In this document: positions 16,247 through 25,387 of the stretch, piece by piece
Numbering within the stretch: position 1 is the first letter of the stretch
Layout: each line of letters begins with the position of its first letter
DNA from: Promicromonospora sp049532985
GTDB lineage: Bacteria > Actinomycetota > Actinomycetes > Actinomycetales > Cellulomonadaceae
Direction: 5' to 3'
Assembly (NCBI RefSeq): GCF_049532985.1
Contig: NZ_CP186693.1
Coordinates: forward strand, 2,666,001-2,730,000
DNA length: 64,000 nucleotides
Program-made: the position numbers and the translations under genes
The notes under the pieces: model-generated
What the model saw: only the letters and a program-made list of their open reading frames with translations
What the model was told of the DNA's origin: nothing
The model's database searches: none

Positions 16247-16320
16247 AGTGCGCTTCTACCCAGTCATCAGGCCCGGAAACCGATGGGTTTCCGGGCCTGA
16301 TGACTGGGTAGAAGCGCACT
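16247..16320. terminator. Perfect 35-bp palindrome, group A
   Basis: Arms at 16247-16281 and 16286-16320 are exactly complementary over 35 bp with a GATG loop. It lies 47 bases after the GH92 stop (minus strand) and before the promoter of the sulfur operon. It should insulate the two. The outer 16 bases of each arm match the palindrome at 11078-11148, while the inner parts differ. The rest of 16104-16366 holds no gene. Confidence 0.65.
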
Positions 16321-16366
16321 TTTGCGCCCGCCTCCGCCCGCCGCCGCCTCCGGCGCCCCCGGAGCG

Positions 16367-19300
16367 TCAGCTCGTCAGCAGCTCGATCTGGGTGACCAGG
16401 CCGCCGTCGGCCGGTTCCAGCCGGAGTCCCGTCAGCGGCACGGGCTCGTCGAGCACGAACGGGCGCAGCTGGCCCGGCCACCGCCACCGCTCCCCCGAGC
16501 GCTCGTCCAGCACGCGCCCGTCCTCGGCCACCAGACGCCAGCCCGACGGCGGCGCCCCCGCGTCCCCGGGCCCGGACGTCACCGTGTACCCCCGCAGCAC
16601 AGCACCCTGGGGCAGGTCCCCGGACGGCTGCCACACGAGCGCCCCCGCCACGTCGACGGCCGTCGTGAGGTCCCCGTCGGTCAGCCCCGGGAGCGGGCGG
16701 CCGGCGGACGACCACCCGCCCTCGGCGCGCTCCCAGGGCCGGTCGGCGGCCGCCGGCGCCACCTGCGCACCCCAGCGGGCCGGCGTCCCGGACAGGCTGA
16801 ACCGCAGCGTCGCTCCCCCGGTCAGGTCGGCGTGCTCCACCGACGGCGCGGTGACCTCCCGGGTCGTACCTGCGCCGTCGGACAGGTCCAGGCCGGCCAC
16901 GTACCAGCGGCCGGCCGCGCCCGGTGCCTCGACCACGAGGTCGCCGTCGGGCCGGTGCACCACCGCCCGCTCGAAGAGCGGCGAGCCCACGGCCCAGCGC
17001 GACGAGCCGATCTCCAGCGGGTACAGCCCCAGGGCGGACAGGACGTACCAGGCCGACATCTCCCCGTTGTCCTCGTCGCCGTGGTAGCCCTGGCCGATCT
17101 CGCTGCCCGTCCACAGCCGCGCCAGGATCTCCCGCACGGTCTCCTGGGTGCGGTCCGGGCGGCCCGCGAAGAGCCACACGTACGGGATGTGGTGGGAGAC
17201 CTGGTTGGACTGGCCGAGCTGGCCCAGCCGCACGTCACGCGCCTCGACCATCTCGTGGATCACCGACCCGTAGGAGCCGGGCTTGTCCGCCCGCTCCGGC
17301 GTGGCGAAGAAGCGCTCCAGCAGAGCCTCCAGCCCGGCGGGGCCGCCGTGCAGGGCGGCCAGCCCCGGACCGTCGTGCACCGGGTGGAACAGGAAGTTCC
17401 AGGCGTCGGACTCGGTGTAGTCGCCGCCCCACTCGTCGGGGTCGAACGGGCCCGGCGCGAACGCCCCGTCCCGGCCGCGGCCCCGGAAGAAGCCCGTGTC
17501 CGGGTCGAACAGGTGCACGTACCCCAGGGAGCTCTGGTGCAGGTAGGCGGCCTCGTCGCGCAGCGCGCGGCGGCGCTCGTCCGGGGTGCCGGGGGCGTCC
17601 GCGAGCGCCCGTGCCATCCGCGCCAGGCCCGCGTCGTTGATGTAGCCCTCCAGCCCCCAGGAGACCGACTCGTCCACGTCCCGGGGCACCCAGCCGCGGG
17701 TGAGCGCGAAGGCCTGGCCCTTGCGGCCCACCCCCGGCAGGGTCGGCAGGGCGGTCGCGTTGCGCAGCCCGGCGTCGTAGGTGTCCAGCGGGTCGGGCAG
17801 GTCGACGCCGCGCAGGTGCAGGTCGGCGAACGCGACGTCGGACGACGTGCCGGTCATGAGGTCGGCGTAGCCCGGGGACGACCACCGGGCCACCCAGCCA
17901 CCCTCGCGGTACTGCTGCACGAAACCGTCCGCGAGCCGCGCGGCGATCTCCGGGTAGAGCAGGGCGTAGGCGGGCCAGCAGGTGCGGTAGGTGTCCCAGA
18001 AGCCGTGGTTGACGAACATCTCGCCGGGGCGCACGGGCGCACCGTCGAGCACGGGCGAGGCGTGCACGGGCTCGCCGTCCGCCCCCACCTCCGTGTAGGA
18101 GGACGGGTAGAGGTTCAGGCGGTAGAGGTTCGAGCAGAGCGTGACCTGCTGCTCCTCGGTGGCGCCCTCGACGTCGAGCACGCCGAGCCGCTCCTCCCAC
18201 AGGGCCCTGGTCGCCTCGGCGACCTCGTCGAAGGTGCCGGACACCTCGCGCTCCAGCGCCAGCCAGGCGAGCTCCTCGCTGATGTACGACGTCGCCACAC
18301 GCACGTCGACGGTCCGGCCCGCCTCGTCGCCCGGCCGGGTCGCGGGGTCCAGCGCGACGGTCGCGTAGGTGGCGTACGGGCGCCCGCGCGCCGGGCCGCT
18401 GCGCAGCACCGGCCGCGAGATCCGCCCCACGACGTACATCCGGGAGCGCCCCACGGACAGCGTGCTGCCGTGGTCGCTCCAGCCGGTGAACGTGCCGTCG
18501 TCGTGCACGGTGATCTCGACGGGGGCGCCGTCGGCTCCCGCGTCGCTGACGGCGTCGACCACGAGGTGGCCGGTGGCGGCGCCGGGCGGGAACGTGAACC
18601 GCAGCAGGCCGCCGTGGTCGGACGCCGCGACGGCCACGCGGGCGCCGCCGTCCAGGTCGACGGCGTACCGGTGGGGGCGGGCGGTCTCGGCGTCGTGGGA
18701 GAAGGCGAGGGCGCGGGCGGCGAGGCCGGCGTCGGGCACGTCGGTCGTGCCGTCGTCGTCCGTCCGGGCCGGGACCAGGTGGAACGCGAGCTGGTCCCGG
18801 TCACCCATCCACGGGCTCGGCTCGTGCGAGATGCCGATGCCCTGCAGGCGGGGCCGGTTGTCCGGGCCGTTGTGCGCGGCCCAGGAGTACAGCCACCGTT
18901 CCGTGGCGGCATCCGTGAGCGGCACCCACATCGTGAAGCCGTTGGGCACCGCGGCCGCCGGCACGTTGTTGCCGCGCGAGTAGGCGCCCGAGGAGTGCGT
19001 GCCCCGGCGGGTGTCCACCAGGTCGGTACGACCGGTGACGGTGCGCTCGGGCCGCGGTCCGACGCTCACCTCGTCCAGCCACACCTCGGTGCGCCCGCCG
19101 TCCGGCGGTGCGGTGACCAGGGCCGCGGCGCGCACGCGGCGACCGGCCAGGTGTTCCGCCGCGGCGTCCAGGTCGACGCGCACCGCGTTCCAGTGGTCGG
19201 GCACCAGGATCCGGGCCTCCCCCTGTCCCGTGGCGGACGCCGGCATGCCGTGCTGGTCGGTCAGGCCACGCCCGGCGTCGGTCGCCCCGAGCCAGGTGCC

Positions 19301-19525
19301 GTCGTCGAGCTGGAGGTCGACGGCCACGTGGGTGGAACGGTAGGTGAGCTCGTCGTCGAGCACGGGCAGGACCGCCCAGCGCAGGAGCAGGCCCGGTGCG
19401 AGGGGCACGTCGAGGTCGTCGACCACGACCGTGCGGCCGGGGCCCTCGTGGCTGACCAGCCGCGCGTGCTCGCTGGTCAGCCCGGCGCCGGGGCGGCCCG
19501 CGGGGACGTGTGCGGGCCCGGTCAT
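16367..19525 (-). CDS. Alpha-mannosidase, glycoside hydrolase family 92
   Basis: The 1052-residue protein removes alpha-linked mannose from glycans by a calcium-dependent inverting mechanism. Family marks are GYADLMTGTSSDVAFADLHL in the catalytic (alpha/alpha)6 domain and GDEDNGEMSAWYVLSALGLY near residue 850. The first 180 or so residues look like a separate beta-rich carbohydrate-binding region. No signal peptide is visible at the chosen ATG (19525), so the enzyme would be cytoplasmic, unusual for GH92. The ATG overlaps the stop of a LacI-type fragment as ATGA, so the start may be an accident of gene decay. The neighbouring GH38 mannosidase and sugar-binding lipoprotein fit breakdown of high-mannose glycans. 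Confidence 0.92.
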   Translation of the reverse strand: MTGPAHVPAGRPGAGLTSEHARLVSHEGPGRTVVVDDLDVPLAPGLLLRWAVLPVLDDELTYRSTHVAVDLQLDDGTWLGATDAGRGLTDQHGMPASATGQGEARILVPDHWNAVRVDLDAAAEHLAGRRVRAAALVTAPPDGGRTEVWLDEVSVGPRPERTVTGRTDLVDTRRGTHSSGAYSRGNNVPAAAVPNGFTMWVPLTDAATERWLYSWAAHNGPDNRPRLQGIGISHEPSPWMGDRDQLAFHLVPARTDDDGTTDVPDAGLAARALAFSHDAETARPHRYAVDLDGGARVAVAASDHGGLLRFTFPPGAATGHLVVDAVSDAGADGAPVEITVHDDGTFTGWSDHGSTLSVGRSRMYVVGRISRPVLRSGPARGRPYATYATVALDPATRPGDEAGRTVDVRVATSYISEELAWLALEREVSGTFDEVAEATRALWEERLGVLDVEGATEEQQVTLCSNLYRLNLYPSSYTEVGADGEPVHASPVLDGAPVRPGEMFVNHGFWDTYRTCWPAYALLYPEIAARLADGFVQQYREGGWVARWSSPGYADLMTGTSSDVAFADLHLRGVDLPDPLDTYDAGLRNATALPTLPGVGRKGQAFALTRGWVPRDVDESVSWGLEGYINDAGLARMARALADAPGTPDERRRALRDEAAYLHQSSLGYVHLFDPDTGFFRGRGRDGAFAPGPFDPDEWGGDYTESDAWNFLFHPVHDGPGLAALHGGPAGLEALLERFFATPERADKPGSYGSVIHEMVEARDVRLGQLGQSNQVSHHIPYVWLFAGRPDRTQETVREILARLWTGSEIGQGYHGDEDNGEMSAWYVLSALGLYPLEIGSSRWAVGSPLFERAVVHRPDGDLVVEAPGAAGRWYVAGLDLSDGAGTTREVTAPSVEHADLTGGATLRFSLSGTPARWGAQVAPAAADRPWERAEGGWSSAGRPLPGLTDGDLTTAVDVAGALVWQPSGDLPQGAVLRGYTVTSGPGDAGAPPSGWRLVAEDGRVLDERSGERWRWPGQLRPFVLDEPVPLTGLRLEPADGGLVTQIELLTS

Positions 19526-19722
19526 GCCACCACCCCCAGGGTCTGGGCGGGCTCGGCTGGCACGGTGACGGCCGCGAGCGCGGTCACGTCGGAGTCGTAC
19601 ACGATGGCGGTGGGCCTTTCGTCGTGGGCGACCAGCGCCCTGGTTGCTGCCGCGGCCTCGTCCTGCGCGAGATCCGCCGGCACTGTCGTGCGGGTGTCGT
19701 GGGGGTGAGCGCGCGGCGTCAC
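19522..19722 (-). pseudogene. LacI-family regulator remnant
   Basis: This 66-codon frame contains AAATRALVAHDERPTAIVY followed by DSDVTALAAV, which matches the effector-binding domain of LacI/PurR-type regulators. The helix-turn-helix domain and most of the effector domain are missing, and the end (AEPAQTLGVVA) no longer resembles the family. It overlaps the GH92 start by four bases. It is most likely the leftover of a local regulator of the mannoside genes. Confidence 0.6.
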
Positions 19723-19762
19723 GAGGCCGGCCGGCAGCCGCCCCGGGACACGATCGGAGAGC

Positions 19763-21064
19763 TCACTGGTCGGCGAGCAGCCTGTTGCACTCCTCGACCG
19801 CTGCGTCGAGGGCCTCCTGCGAGGACCTGTCGCCCGCGATGGCCGCCGCGAGCTGCTGGTTGATGATGGTGGTCATCGCCTCGTCGACCTCGACCGGCTG
19901 CAGCACCTGCGCGGTGGCGAGGTGGCTGAACGCGATCTGCTTCGCGACGTCCTGCGGGGTGTCGCCGCCCGCGGCCGGTGCGGCGTCCTCCTGCGAGGAG
20001 GCGGTGGACGGGAAGACGCCGGGCACCTGCTGGGCGAACGCCTCCTGGTTGGCCGCGCTGGTCAGGAACCGGGCCAGCGCGAGCGCCGTCGGCTGGTTGC
20101 GCGACTGGCTGGAGACCGACACGCCCTGAACGTACAGCGGAGTGGCCCCGATGGACGGCGACGCGGTGATCTTGCCCTCCAGCGCGGGGTTGTCCGCCAG
20201 CACGCTGTCGATGAAGTTGCCGCCGCCCGTGGACCAGGCCACCCTGCCCTCGGCGAAGAGCCGGCTGTTGCCGAGGTAGGCGTCGGTGAGCACGTCGTCG
20301 GGCAGCAGGCCCTCGGCGTACGCGTCGCGGTAGACGTCCAGGACGGCGGCCGCCTCAGGGGTGTTGAACGTGAGCTCGGTGCCGTCCGCGGAGAGCACCT
20401 GCACGCCCGCGGCGGCGAAGTCGCCCAGGCCGGGCTTGCGGCTCATCAGGTAGGCGCCGGTCGCCTCCTTCATGGTCCGGGCCTGGGCCACGAGCTCCTC
20501 GAGCGACGTGGGCGGCGCCGCGGGGTCGAGGCCGGCCGCCTCGAACATCTCGGTGTTCCAGTAGTTCACGTCGGTGGTCAGGTACCAGGGGTAGCCGAAG
20601 ACGCCCTCCACGCCCCGGTACCGGTACGCGTCCACCGCGCCGGGCACATAGGTGTCCGCGAGGGTGTCGTCCAGGGCCGAGAGGTCCTCGATCAGGCCCT
20701 CGCGCGCCAGCGGCAGCGCGAAGTCGGGCGGCAGGTTCGTCACGTCCGGCAGCTCACCGGCCGCGGCCTGGGCGAGCACCTTCTCCGAGTAGCCGTCGCC
20801 CGGCTGGTCGAGCCACGTCACCTCGGTGCCGGGGTACGTCGCCTCGAAGTCGGCGATCACGCCTTCGACGTACGCGGTGTACTTCGGCGTGAGCGACCAC
20901 GTCTGGAGCGTGACCGCACCCGTCACGTCGCCCGGGACGTCCACGACGGCGTCGTCCCGCCCGGTGGCGTCCTGCGGGGCGTCCGCTCCGCCGAGGGTGC
21001 AGCCGCCGACGGCGACCAGCACGGTCAGGGCGAGGCCCGCGGCCCCGGTCCTGGCTGAGTTCAT
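19763..21064 (-). CDS. Sugar ABC transporter solute-binding lipoprotein
   Basis: The 433-residue lipoprotein has a lipobox VAVGGC in its signal peptide. The mature part contains VTLQTWSLTPKYTAYVEGVI and VTWLDQPGDGYSEKVLAQA, typical of family 1 sugar-binding proteins. GGAAGGA lies 8 bases before the ATG. No permease or ATPase gene is adjacent, which is unusual, since such receptors are normally followed by two permease genes. It lies between two mannosidases, so mannose oligosaccharides are the likely ligand. It may use permeases encoded elsewhere, or its partners have been lost. A GCGCTTCAGCGC sequence upstream (about 21126-21137) resembles a LacI-type operator. Confidence 0.88.
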   Translation of the reverse strand: MNSARTGAAGLALTVLVAVGGCTLGGADAPQDATGRDDAVVDVPGDVTGAVTLQTWSLTPKYTAYVEGVIADFEATYPGTEVTWLDQPGDGYSEKVLAQAAAGELPDVTNLPPDFALPLAREGLIEDLSALDDTLADTYVPGAVDAYRYRGVEGVFGYPWYLTTDVNYWNTEMFEAAGLDPAAPPTSLEELVAQARTMKEATGAYLMSRKPGLGDFAAAGVQVLSADGTELTFNTPEAAAVLDVYRDAYAEGLLPDDVLTDAYLGNSRLFAEGRVAWSTGGGNFIDSVLADNPALEGKITASPSIGATPLYVQGVSVSSQSRNQPTALALARFLTSAANQEAFAQQVPGVFPSTASSQEDAAPAAGGDTPQDVAKQIAFSHLATAQVLQPVEVDEAMTTIINQQLAAAIAGDRSSQEALDAAVEECNRLLADQ

Positions 21065-21196
21065 CGCAGTTCCTTCCAGCAGAAGCCCCGTCGCGTCCTG
21101 AGGGATGCCGTCGCCACCGCGACGAGTGCGCTTCAGCGCGCCCAGAGTCCCGCCGGGCCGGACCGGTGTCAAGACGGGCGGGCGCCTGCCCCGGCA

Positions 21197-21244
21197 CCGT
21201 GCCGGACGCACGGGTCACACGGGTGACCTGTGCGTCCGGCACGG
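21197..21244. terminator. Hairpin terminator, palindrome group B
   Basis: 22-bp arms at 21197-21218 and 21223-21244 have one mismatch and a 4-base loop (ACGG). It lies 27 bases after the GH38 stop on the minus strand and before the sugar-binding protein gene. The apex carries GGGTGACCTG as in the palindromes at 8305 and 44904. Confidence 0.6.
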
Positions 21245-21271
21245 CGCGCGGGTGTGCGGGGCGGGCCCGCC

Positions 21272-24200
21272 CTACGCCCGCGTGAAGCGAAGGGTGCGCA
21301 CCTCGAACGGGCCCAGGTCGACGGTGACGGCGCCGTCGGTCACCGGCACCACGGCGTCGGCCAGGTCGTCCTCGATGAGGCTGACCGCCCGCGCCCCGGC
21401 CACGGGGGCCGCGACCGTCACGGTGCCCGACGCGCGGCGGCCGAGCGCCTCGTAGACGCGCACCACGAGGTCGCCCGAGCGGTCGTCGGCGAGCTTGACC
21501 GCAGACAGCGTCACGCCACCGGCCACGGCGACCAGCGGTTCGACGGCGGACCCGCCGCGCAGCTCACGCGGCCGCGCGCCGAACGTCGCGCCCGCCTCGG
21601 TCGCGGCCGCCGTGTCGACGCCCACCACCAGGCCGTACCGGTGGGTCTGCACGCCCTGGTCCGTCTCCGGGTCGGGGAACCGCGGGGCGCGCAGCAGCGA
21701 CAGACGCACGGTGGTCGTCACGTCCGGTGCGCCCGGGGCCGGGGCCACGCCGTCGTCGGACACCTCGCGGGTCACGTCGTAGCCGTACACGGAGTCGTTG
21801 ACCAGGCCGACGCCGAAGCCCGGCTCCTGTGCCAGCACCCACCGGTGCATGGAGGTCTCGAACTTGGCGGCCTCCCAGCTCGTGTTGGTGTGCGTGGCCC
21901 GCTGGTGGAAGCCGAACTGGGTCTCGGCCGCCACGTGCTCGGCGCGCACGTCGAGCGGGAACGCGACCTTGAGGAACTTCTCGGTCTCGTGCCAGTCGGT
22001 GGCCATCGTGACCTCCAGCGTCCGGGAGCCCGGCGCCAGCGTCAGCACCTGGTCCAGGCTGGACGCCGAGAACACCCGGTGCACCCGGACCACGGCCACG
22101 CCGTCCTCCACGGCGGCCGAGACCTTCTCGGCCTCGCGCAGGTCGGTCACCGAGTTGCGGTAGAACCGGTCCACGTCCCAGGCGTCCCACTTGTTGGGGA
22201 AGTCCTGGTGGAGCTGCAGCACGTTGGCGTCCCGGCCGGGTGCCACGGCGTCGCGCCCCGTGGCCAGGTCCACCGCCGAGGTCACGTGACCGGCGGCGTC
22301 CAGCGTGATCCGGACCAGGTCGTTGGCGAGCACGTACCCGCCGCCGTCGAGCTCCGCCAGGGTGCTCGCCGCCGCCGTCGGCGCCTGTGCGGGGCCCACG
22401 CCGAGGGCGGGTACGCCCGCCTGCGCGAACGCGGCCGGGTTGGCCCGCAGGGCCACGTCCCCCTCACCGACCAGGGCCCGCAGGGAACGCTCGATGATGT
22501 CCTGGGCGCCGGCGGTGACCGCCGCGTGCCGCTCCACGGCCTCGCGGTGCACCCAGGCCACGGACGTGCCCGGCAGGATGTCGTGGAACTGCATGAGCAG
22601 CACCTGCTGCCACAGCGCGTCCAGCTCCTCGTAGGGGTAGTCGGCCCCCGTCCGGGCCGACGCCGTCGCCGCCCACGCCTCGGCCTCGACCAGGAGCTGC
22701 TCGTTGCGGCGGTTGCCCTGCTTGGTCTTGTGCTGCGAGGTGAGCGTCGCGCGGTGCAGCTCCAGGTAGAGCTCGCCCACCCAGACAGCGCTGTCACCGT
22801 GCCTGGCAGCGTCGAGCTCCGTGCGCGCCCGCTCGAAGAACGCGTCGGGGTGCTCCCAGCGGACCTTCGCGCTGCCCTCGAGATCGGCCAGGCGCTGCGC
22901 CTTGCCCGTCATCTCGCGGGTGGTGCCGCCGCCGCCGTCGCCGTAGCCGACGGGTGCGATCGAGCCCGTGGCGCGCCGCGCCTCGCGGAACTGGCGGGTC
23001 GCCTTGCTGAGCTCCTCGCCCGAGAGCCGCGAGTTGTAGGTGTCCATGGGCGGGAAGTGCGTGAGCACGCGCGAGCCGTCGATGCCCTCCCACCAGAACG
23101 TGTGGTGCGGAAAGACGTTGACCTGGTTCCAGGAGATCTTCTGCGTGAAGAACCAGTCGAACCCGGCACGGCGGACGAGCTGCGGCAGGGCCGGCGAGTA
23201 GCCGAACGAGTCCGGCAGCCACACGCCGTGGGACCGCACGCCGAACTCCCGCTCGAAGAACCGCTGCCCCTGCGAGAACTGGCGCACCAGCGCCTCGCCC
23301 GAGGGCATCACGGTGTCGGACTCGACCCACATGCCGCCCAGCGGCAGGAACCGGCCCTTGGCCACGGCCTCCTTGACCCGCGCCCACACCTCGGGGCGGT
23401 GCTCCTTGACCCAGGCGTACTGCTGCGCCGACGACATGCCGTACACGAAGTCGTCCGTGCGGTCGATCAGGTCGGCCATGGACGACGTCGTGCGCGCGAC
23501 CTTGCGGATCGTCTCGCGCACCGGCCACAGCCAGGCCGAGTCGATGTGCGCGTGCCCGACGGCGGAGATCTCGTGGGCGCTGGCCTCCGCAGGGCTGGCC
23601 AGCACGTCCGCGAGCGCCGCACGGCCCGCCGCTGCCGTCTCACCGATGCGCTGCAGGTCGAGCACGTCCAGGGCGTCGTCGAGCGCTTGGAGCACGCGCA
23701 TGCGGCGCGGGCCCGCGGGCAGCTCCGCCTGGAGCTCCAGGAGCACCTCGACGTCGAGGGCGAGCTCGTGCACCTCGGCGTCGAAGACCGCGAGGTCCAG
23801 GCGCCGCGTGGCGTACAGCGGGCGCCGGGACGACGTGCGGACGTCGCCCTCCTGGGTCTGGCGGAACATGTCGTGCCCGAGCAGCACCGGGTTGGAGGCC
23901 GCCTCCAGGAACAGCTCGACCCGTTCGCCGCCCACCGCCGCGTCCACCACGGGAACGTGCTGGTTGCGGGGATTGATGGACTTCACCGTGGTGCCGTCGG
24001 GCCGGTAGACGAGCGCCTCGGCCTGGAAGCCGGGCATGCTGCTGTCGAAGCCGAGGTCGAGCACCGCCTCGACCGTGCGGCCGGCCCACTCCGGGGGCAC
24101 CGTGCCCGTGAGCCGGAACCAGGTCGTGCCCCAGGCCGGACCCCACGGGGTGCCGACCTCGTAGGGCTCCATCGCGAGGGCGAGCCCGTCCGCCGGGGGG

Positions 24201-24328
24201 ATCGGCTCCCCGGGCAGGGCGTGCCACTCGACCTCCAGCGGGACGGACGTCCCGTGGACCGCCGGCCAGATGCGCTCTGTGAGGACGCGCGTCGCGCGCC
24301 CGGTGGTCAGAGTGATGTCGTCGTGCAT
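21272..24328 (-). CDS. Alpha-mannosidase, glycoside hydrolase family 38
   Basis: This 1018-residue enzyme is a zinc-dependent retaining alpha-mannosidase. The zinc motif GHAHIDSAWLWP is near residue 260. The nucleophile region is GVWLPDSFGYSPALPQL, and DGGGGTTREM further on matches the family. The length is typical for the bacterial type. GGAGG lies 9 bases before the ATG, and no signal peptide is present, so it should act in the cytoplasm on imported mannosides. It is divergent from the DUF1844 gene. Transcription probably ends at the 21197-21244 palindrome. Confidence 0.94.
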   Translation of the reverse strand: MHDDITLTTGRATRVLTERIWPAVHGTSVPLEVEWHALPGEPIPPADGLALAMEPYEVGTPWGPAWGTTWFRLTGTVPPEWAGRTVEAVLDLGFDSSMPGFQAEALVYRPDGTTVKSINPRNQHVPVVDAAVGGERVELFLEAASNPVLLGHDMFRQTQEGDVRTSSRRPLYATRRLDLAVFDAEVHELALDVEVLLELQAELPAGPRRMRVLQALDDALDVLDLQRIGETAAAGRAALADVLASPAEASAHEISAVGHAHIDSAWLWPVRETIRKVARTTSSMADLIDRTDDFVYGMSSAQQYAWVKEHRPEVWARVKEAVAKGRFLPLGGMWVESDTVMPSGEALVRQFSQGQRFFEREFGVRSHGVWLPDSFGYSPALPQLVRRAGFDWFFTQKISWNQVNVFPHHTFWWEGIDGSRVLTHFPPMDTYNSRLSGEELSKATRQFREARRATGSIAPVGYGDGGGGTTREMTGKAQRLADLEGSAKVRWEHPDAFFERARTELDAARHGDSAVWVGELYLELHRATLTSQHKTKQGNRRNEQLLVEAEAWAATASARTGADYPYEELDALWQQVLLMQFHDILPGTSVAWVHREAVERHAAVTAGAQDIIERSLRALVGEGDVALRANPAAFAQAGVPALGVGPAQAPTAAASTLAELDGGGYVLANDLVRITLDAAGHVTSAVDLATGRDAVAPGRDANVLQLHQDFPNKWDAWDVDRFYRNSVTDLREAEKVSAAVEDGVAVVRVHRVFSASSLDQVLTLAPGSRTLEVTMATDWHETEKFLKVAFPLDVRAEHVAAETQFGFHQRATHTNTSWEAAKFETSMHRWVLAQEPGFGVGLVNDSVYGYDVTREVSDDGVAPAPGAPDVTTTVRLSLLRAPRFPDPETDQGVQTHRYGLVVGVDTAAATEAGATFGARPRELRGGSAVEPLVAVAGGVTLSAVKLADDRSGDLVVRVYEALGRRASGTVTVAAPVAGARAVSLIEDDLADAVVPVTDGAVTVDLGPFEVRTLRFTRA

Positions 24329-24437
24329 CGAAGAGGGCCTCCCCCTGTGTCGCCGTTGAACGCACGCAGGCTAACCCACACCGGCAGGCTCGCTCGCGGG
24401 GCGTCCGCACCCCCGAGGGGATGAAAGGATGGTCCCC

Positions 24438-24839
24438 ATGAGCAGCACCGACGAGACACCCACCGGCACCGTCCCCGGTGAAGGCACGGGCACAGGCGCC
24501 GGCATGGGCGCTGACCAGGCAACACGCGATATCGCGGAGGTTGCGGCGGTCGAGGTCATCACCACCGCCGCCGTGCACCTGATGAGCGCCGCGGCGGTCA
24601 AGTGCGGCCTGGCCGAGGGTGACGACGCCGAAGAGCTCAAGGACCTCGACGAGGCCCGCAAGCTGATCACCGCCCTGGCCGCGCTGGTGGTCGCGAGCGC
24701 ACCGGACATCGGCAACCAGCACGCCCGCTCGCTGCGGGACGGGCTGCGCAGCCTCCAGCTCGCGTTCCGCGAGGCGTCGGTCATCCCCGACGCGCCGGGC
24801 GAGGGGCCGGGCGAGAAGTACACGGGTTCCGTCGTCTGA
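24438..24839 (+). CDS. DUF1844 family protein
   Basis: The 133-residue acidic protein has a disordered Thr/Gly-rich N-terminus (residues 1-28) and then a helical domain with LMSAAAVKCGL and EARKLITALAALVVASAP, followed by LRDGLRSLQLAFREAS. This matches the DUF1844 domain common in actinobacteria, whose role is unknown. ATG 24438 is preferred because AAAGGA sits 8 bases upstream; ATG 24429 would add three residues. Its stop overlaps the next ATG. In many relatives this gene lies next to sseB and infC; here it is 2.6 kb from sseB and on the opposite strand. Confidence 0.8.
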   Translation: MSSTDETPTGTVPGEGTGTGAGMGADQATRDIAEVAAVEVITTAAVHLMSAAAVKCGLAEGDDAEELKDLDEARKLITALAALVVASAPDIGNQHARSLRDGLRSLQLAFREASVIPDAPGEGPGEKYTGSVV

Positions 24840-25387
24840 TGACCGAGGCTCCCGTCGTGACGGCCCCCGGGCCCGTGCCCGCCCCCGGGCCACGTCGTGG
24901 CTCGCGCTGGCTCGCCGTGCTCCTGGTGGCCACGATCGCCGTCGGCGCGTACCTGTGGGTGACGACGGTCCGCTGGCAGCGCAACGCCGCCGAGTGGGAG
25001 GAGAAGGCTCACGAGTACGCCGAGGAGGTGGCCACGCTGCGCATGCAGCTCGACGCCGCCGGGTCCGAGCTGCAGGCCGCCCGGGACCAGCTCTCCACGG
25101 CGACGGCGCGCATCACGGACCTGGCCAACGAGAAGGCGCAGCTCGGTGACGAGAACGTCGCCTCCCAGCAGTACCTGGACTACCAGACGCAGGTGAGCGC
25201 GGCCGCGGGCACCGTGGCGTCCGCCCTGGGGCAGTGCGTGTCCGGTCAGGAGCAGCTCGTCGGCTACCTCAAGGAGGCCGACCAGTACCAGGCCGAGGAC
25301 CTGCGCCGGTACGAGCGCCAGGTCAACGCGCTGTGCGACGAGGCCGAGCAGGCGAACCAGACGCTGCAGCAGGAGCTGCGCCCGTGA
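24839..25387 (+). CDS. Membrane-anchored coiled-coil protein
   Basis: The 182-residue protein has a short proline-rich cytoplasmic N-terminus, one membrane helix (about residues 24-44) and then a long heptad-rich region from residue 47 to 105 (EEWEEKAHEYAEEVATLRMQ and on), followed by a domain with two cysteines. It is a type II membrane protein with most of its length outside. Start and stop overlap both neighbours (ATGA and GTGA), so it is cotranslated with a lipoprotein protease. It may hold or present that protease at the cell surface. I do not recognise a named family. Confidence 0.75.
   Translation: MTEAPVVTAPGPVPAPGPRRGSRWLAVLLVATIAVGAYLWVTTVRWQRNAAEWEEKAHEYAEEVATLRMQLDAAGSELQAARDQLSTATARITDLANEKAQLGDENVASQQYLDYQTQVSAAAGTVASALGQCVSGQEQLVGYLKEADQYQAEDLRRYERQVNALCDEAEQANQTLQQELRP

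Noticed and set aside
11078..16320. Group A palindromes as insertion-sequence ends
   Set aside because: They are hairpins in themselves, no transposase gene lies between them, and no target duplication is visible; kept only as a possibility in the findings.
21230..24424. 1064-codon plus-strand frame opposite the GH38 gene
   Set aside because: Shadow of the mannosidase; no domain or start signal.
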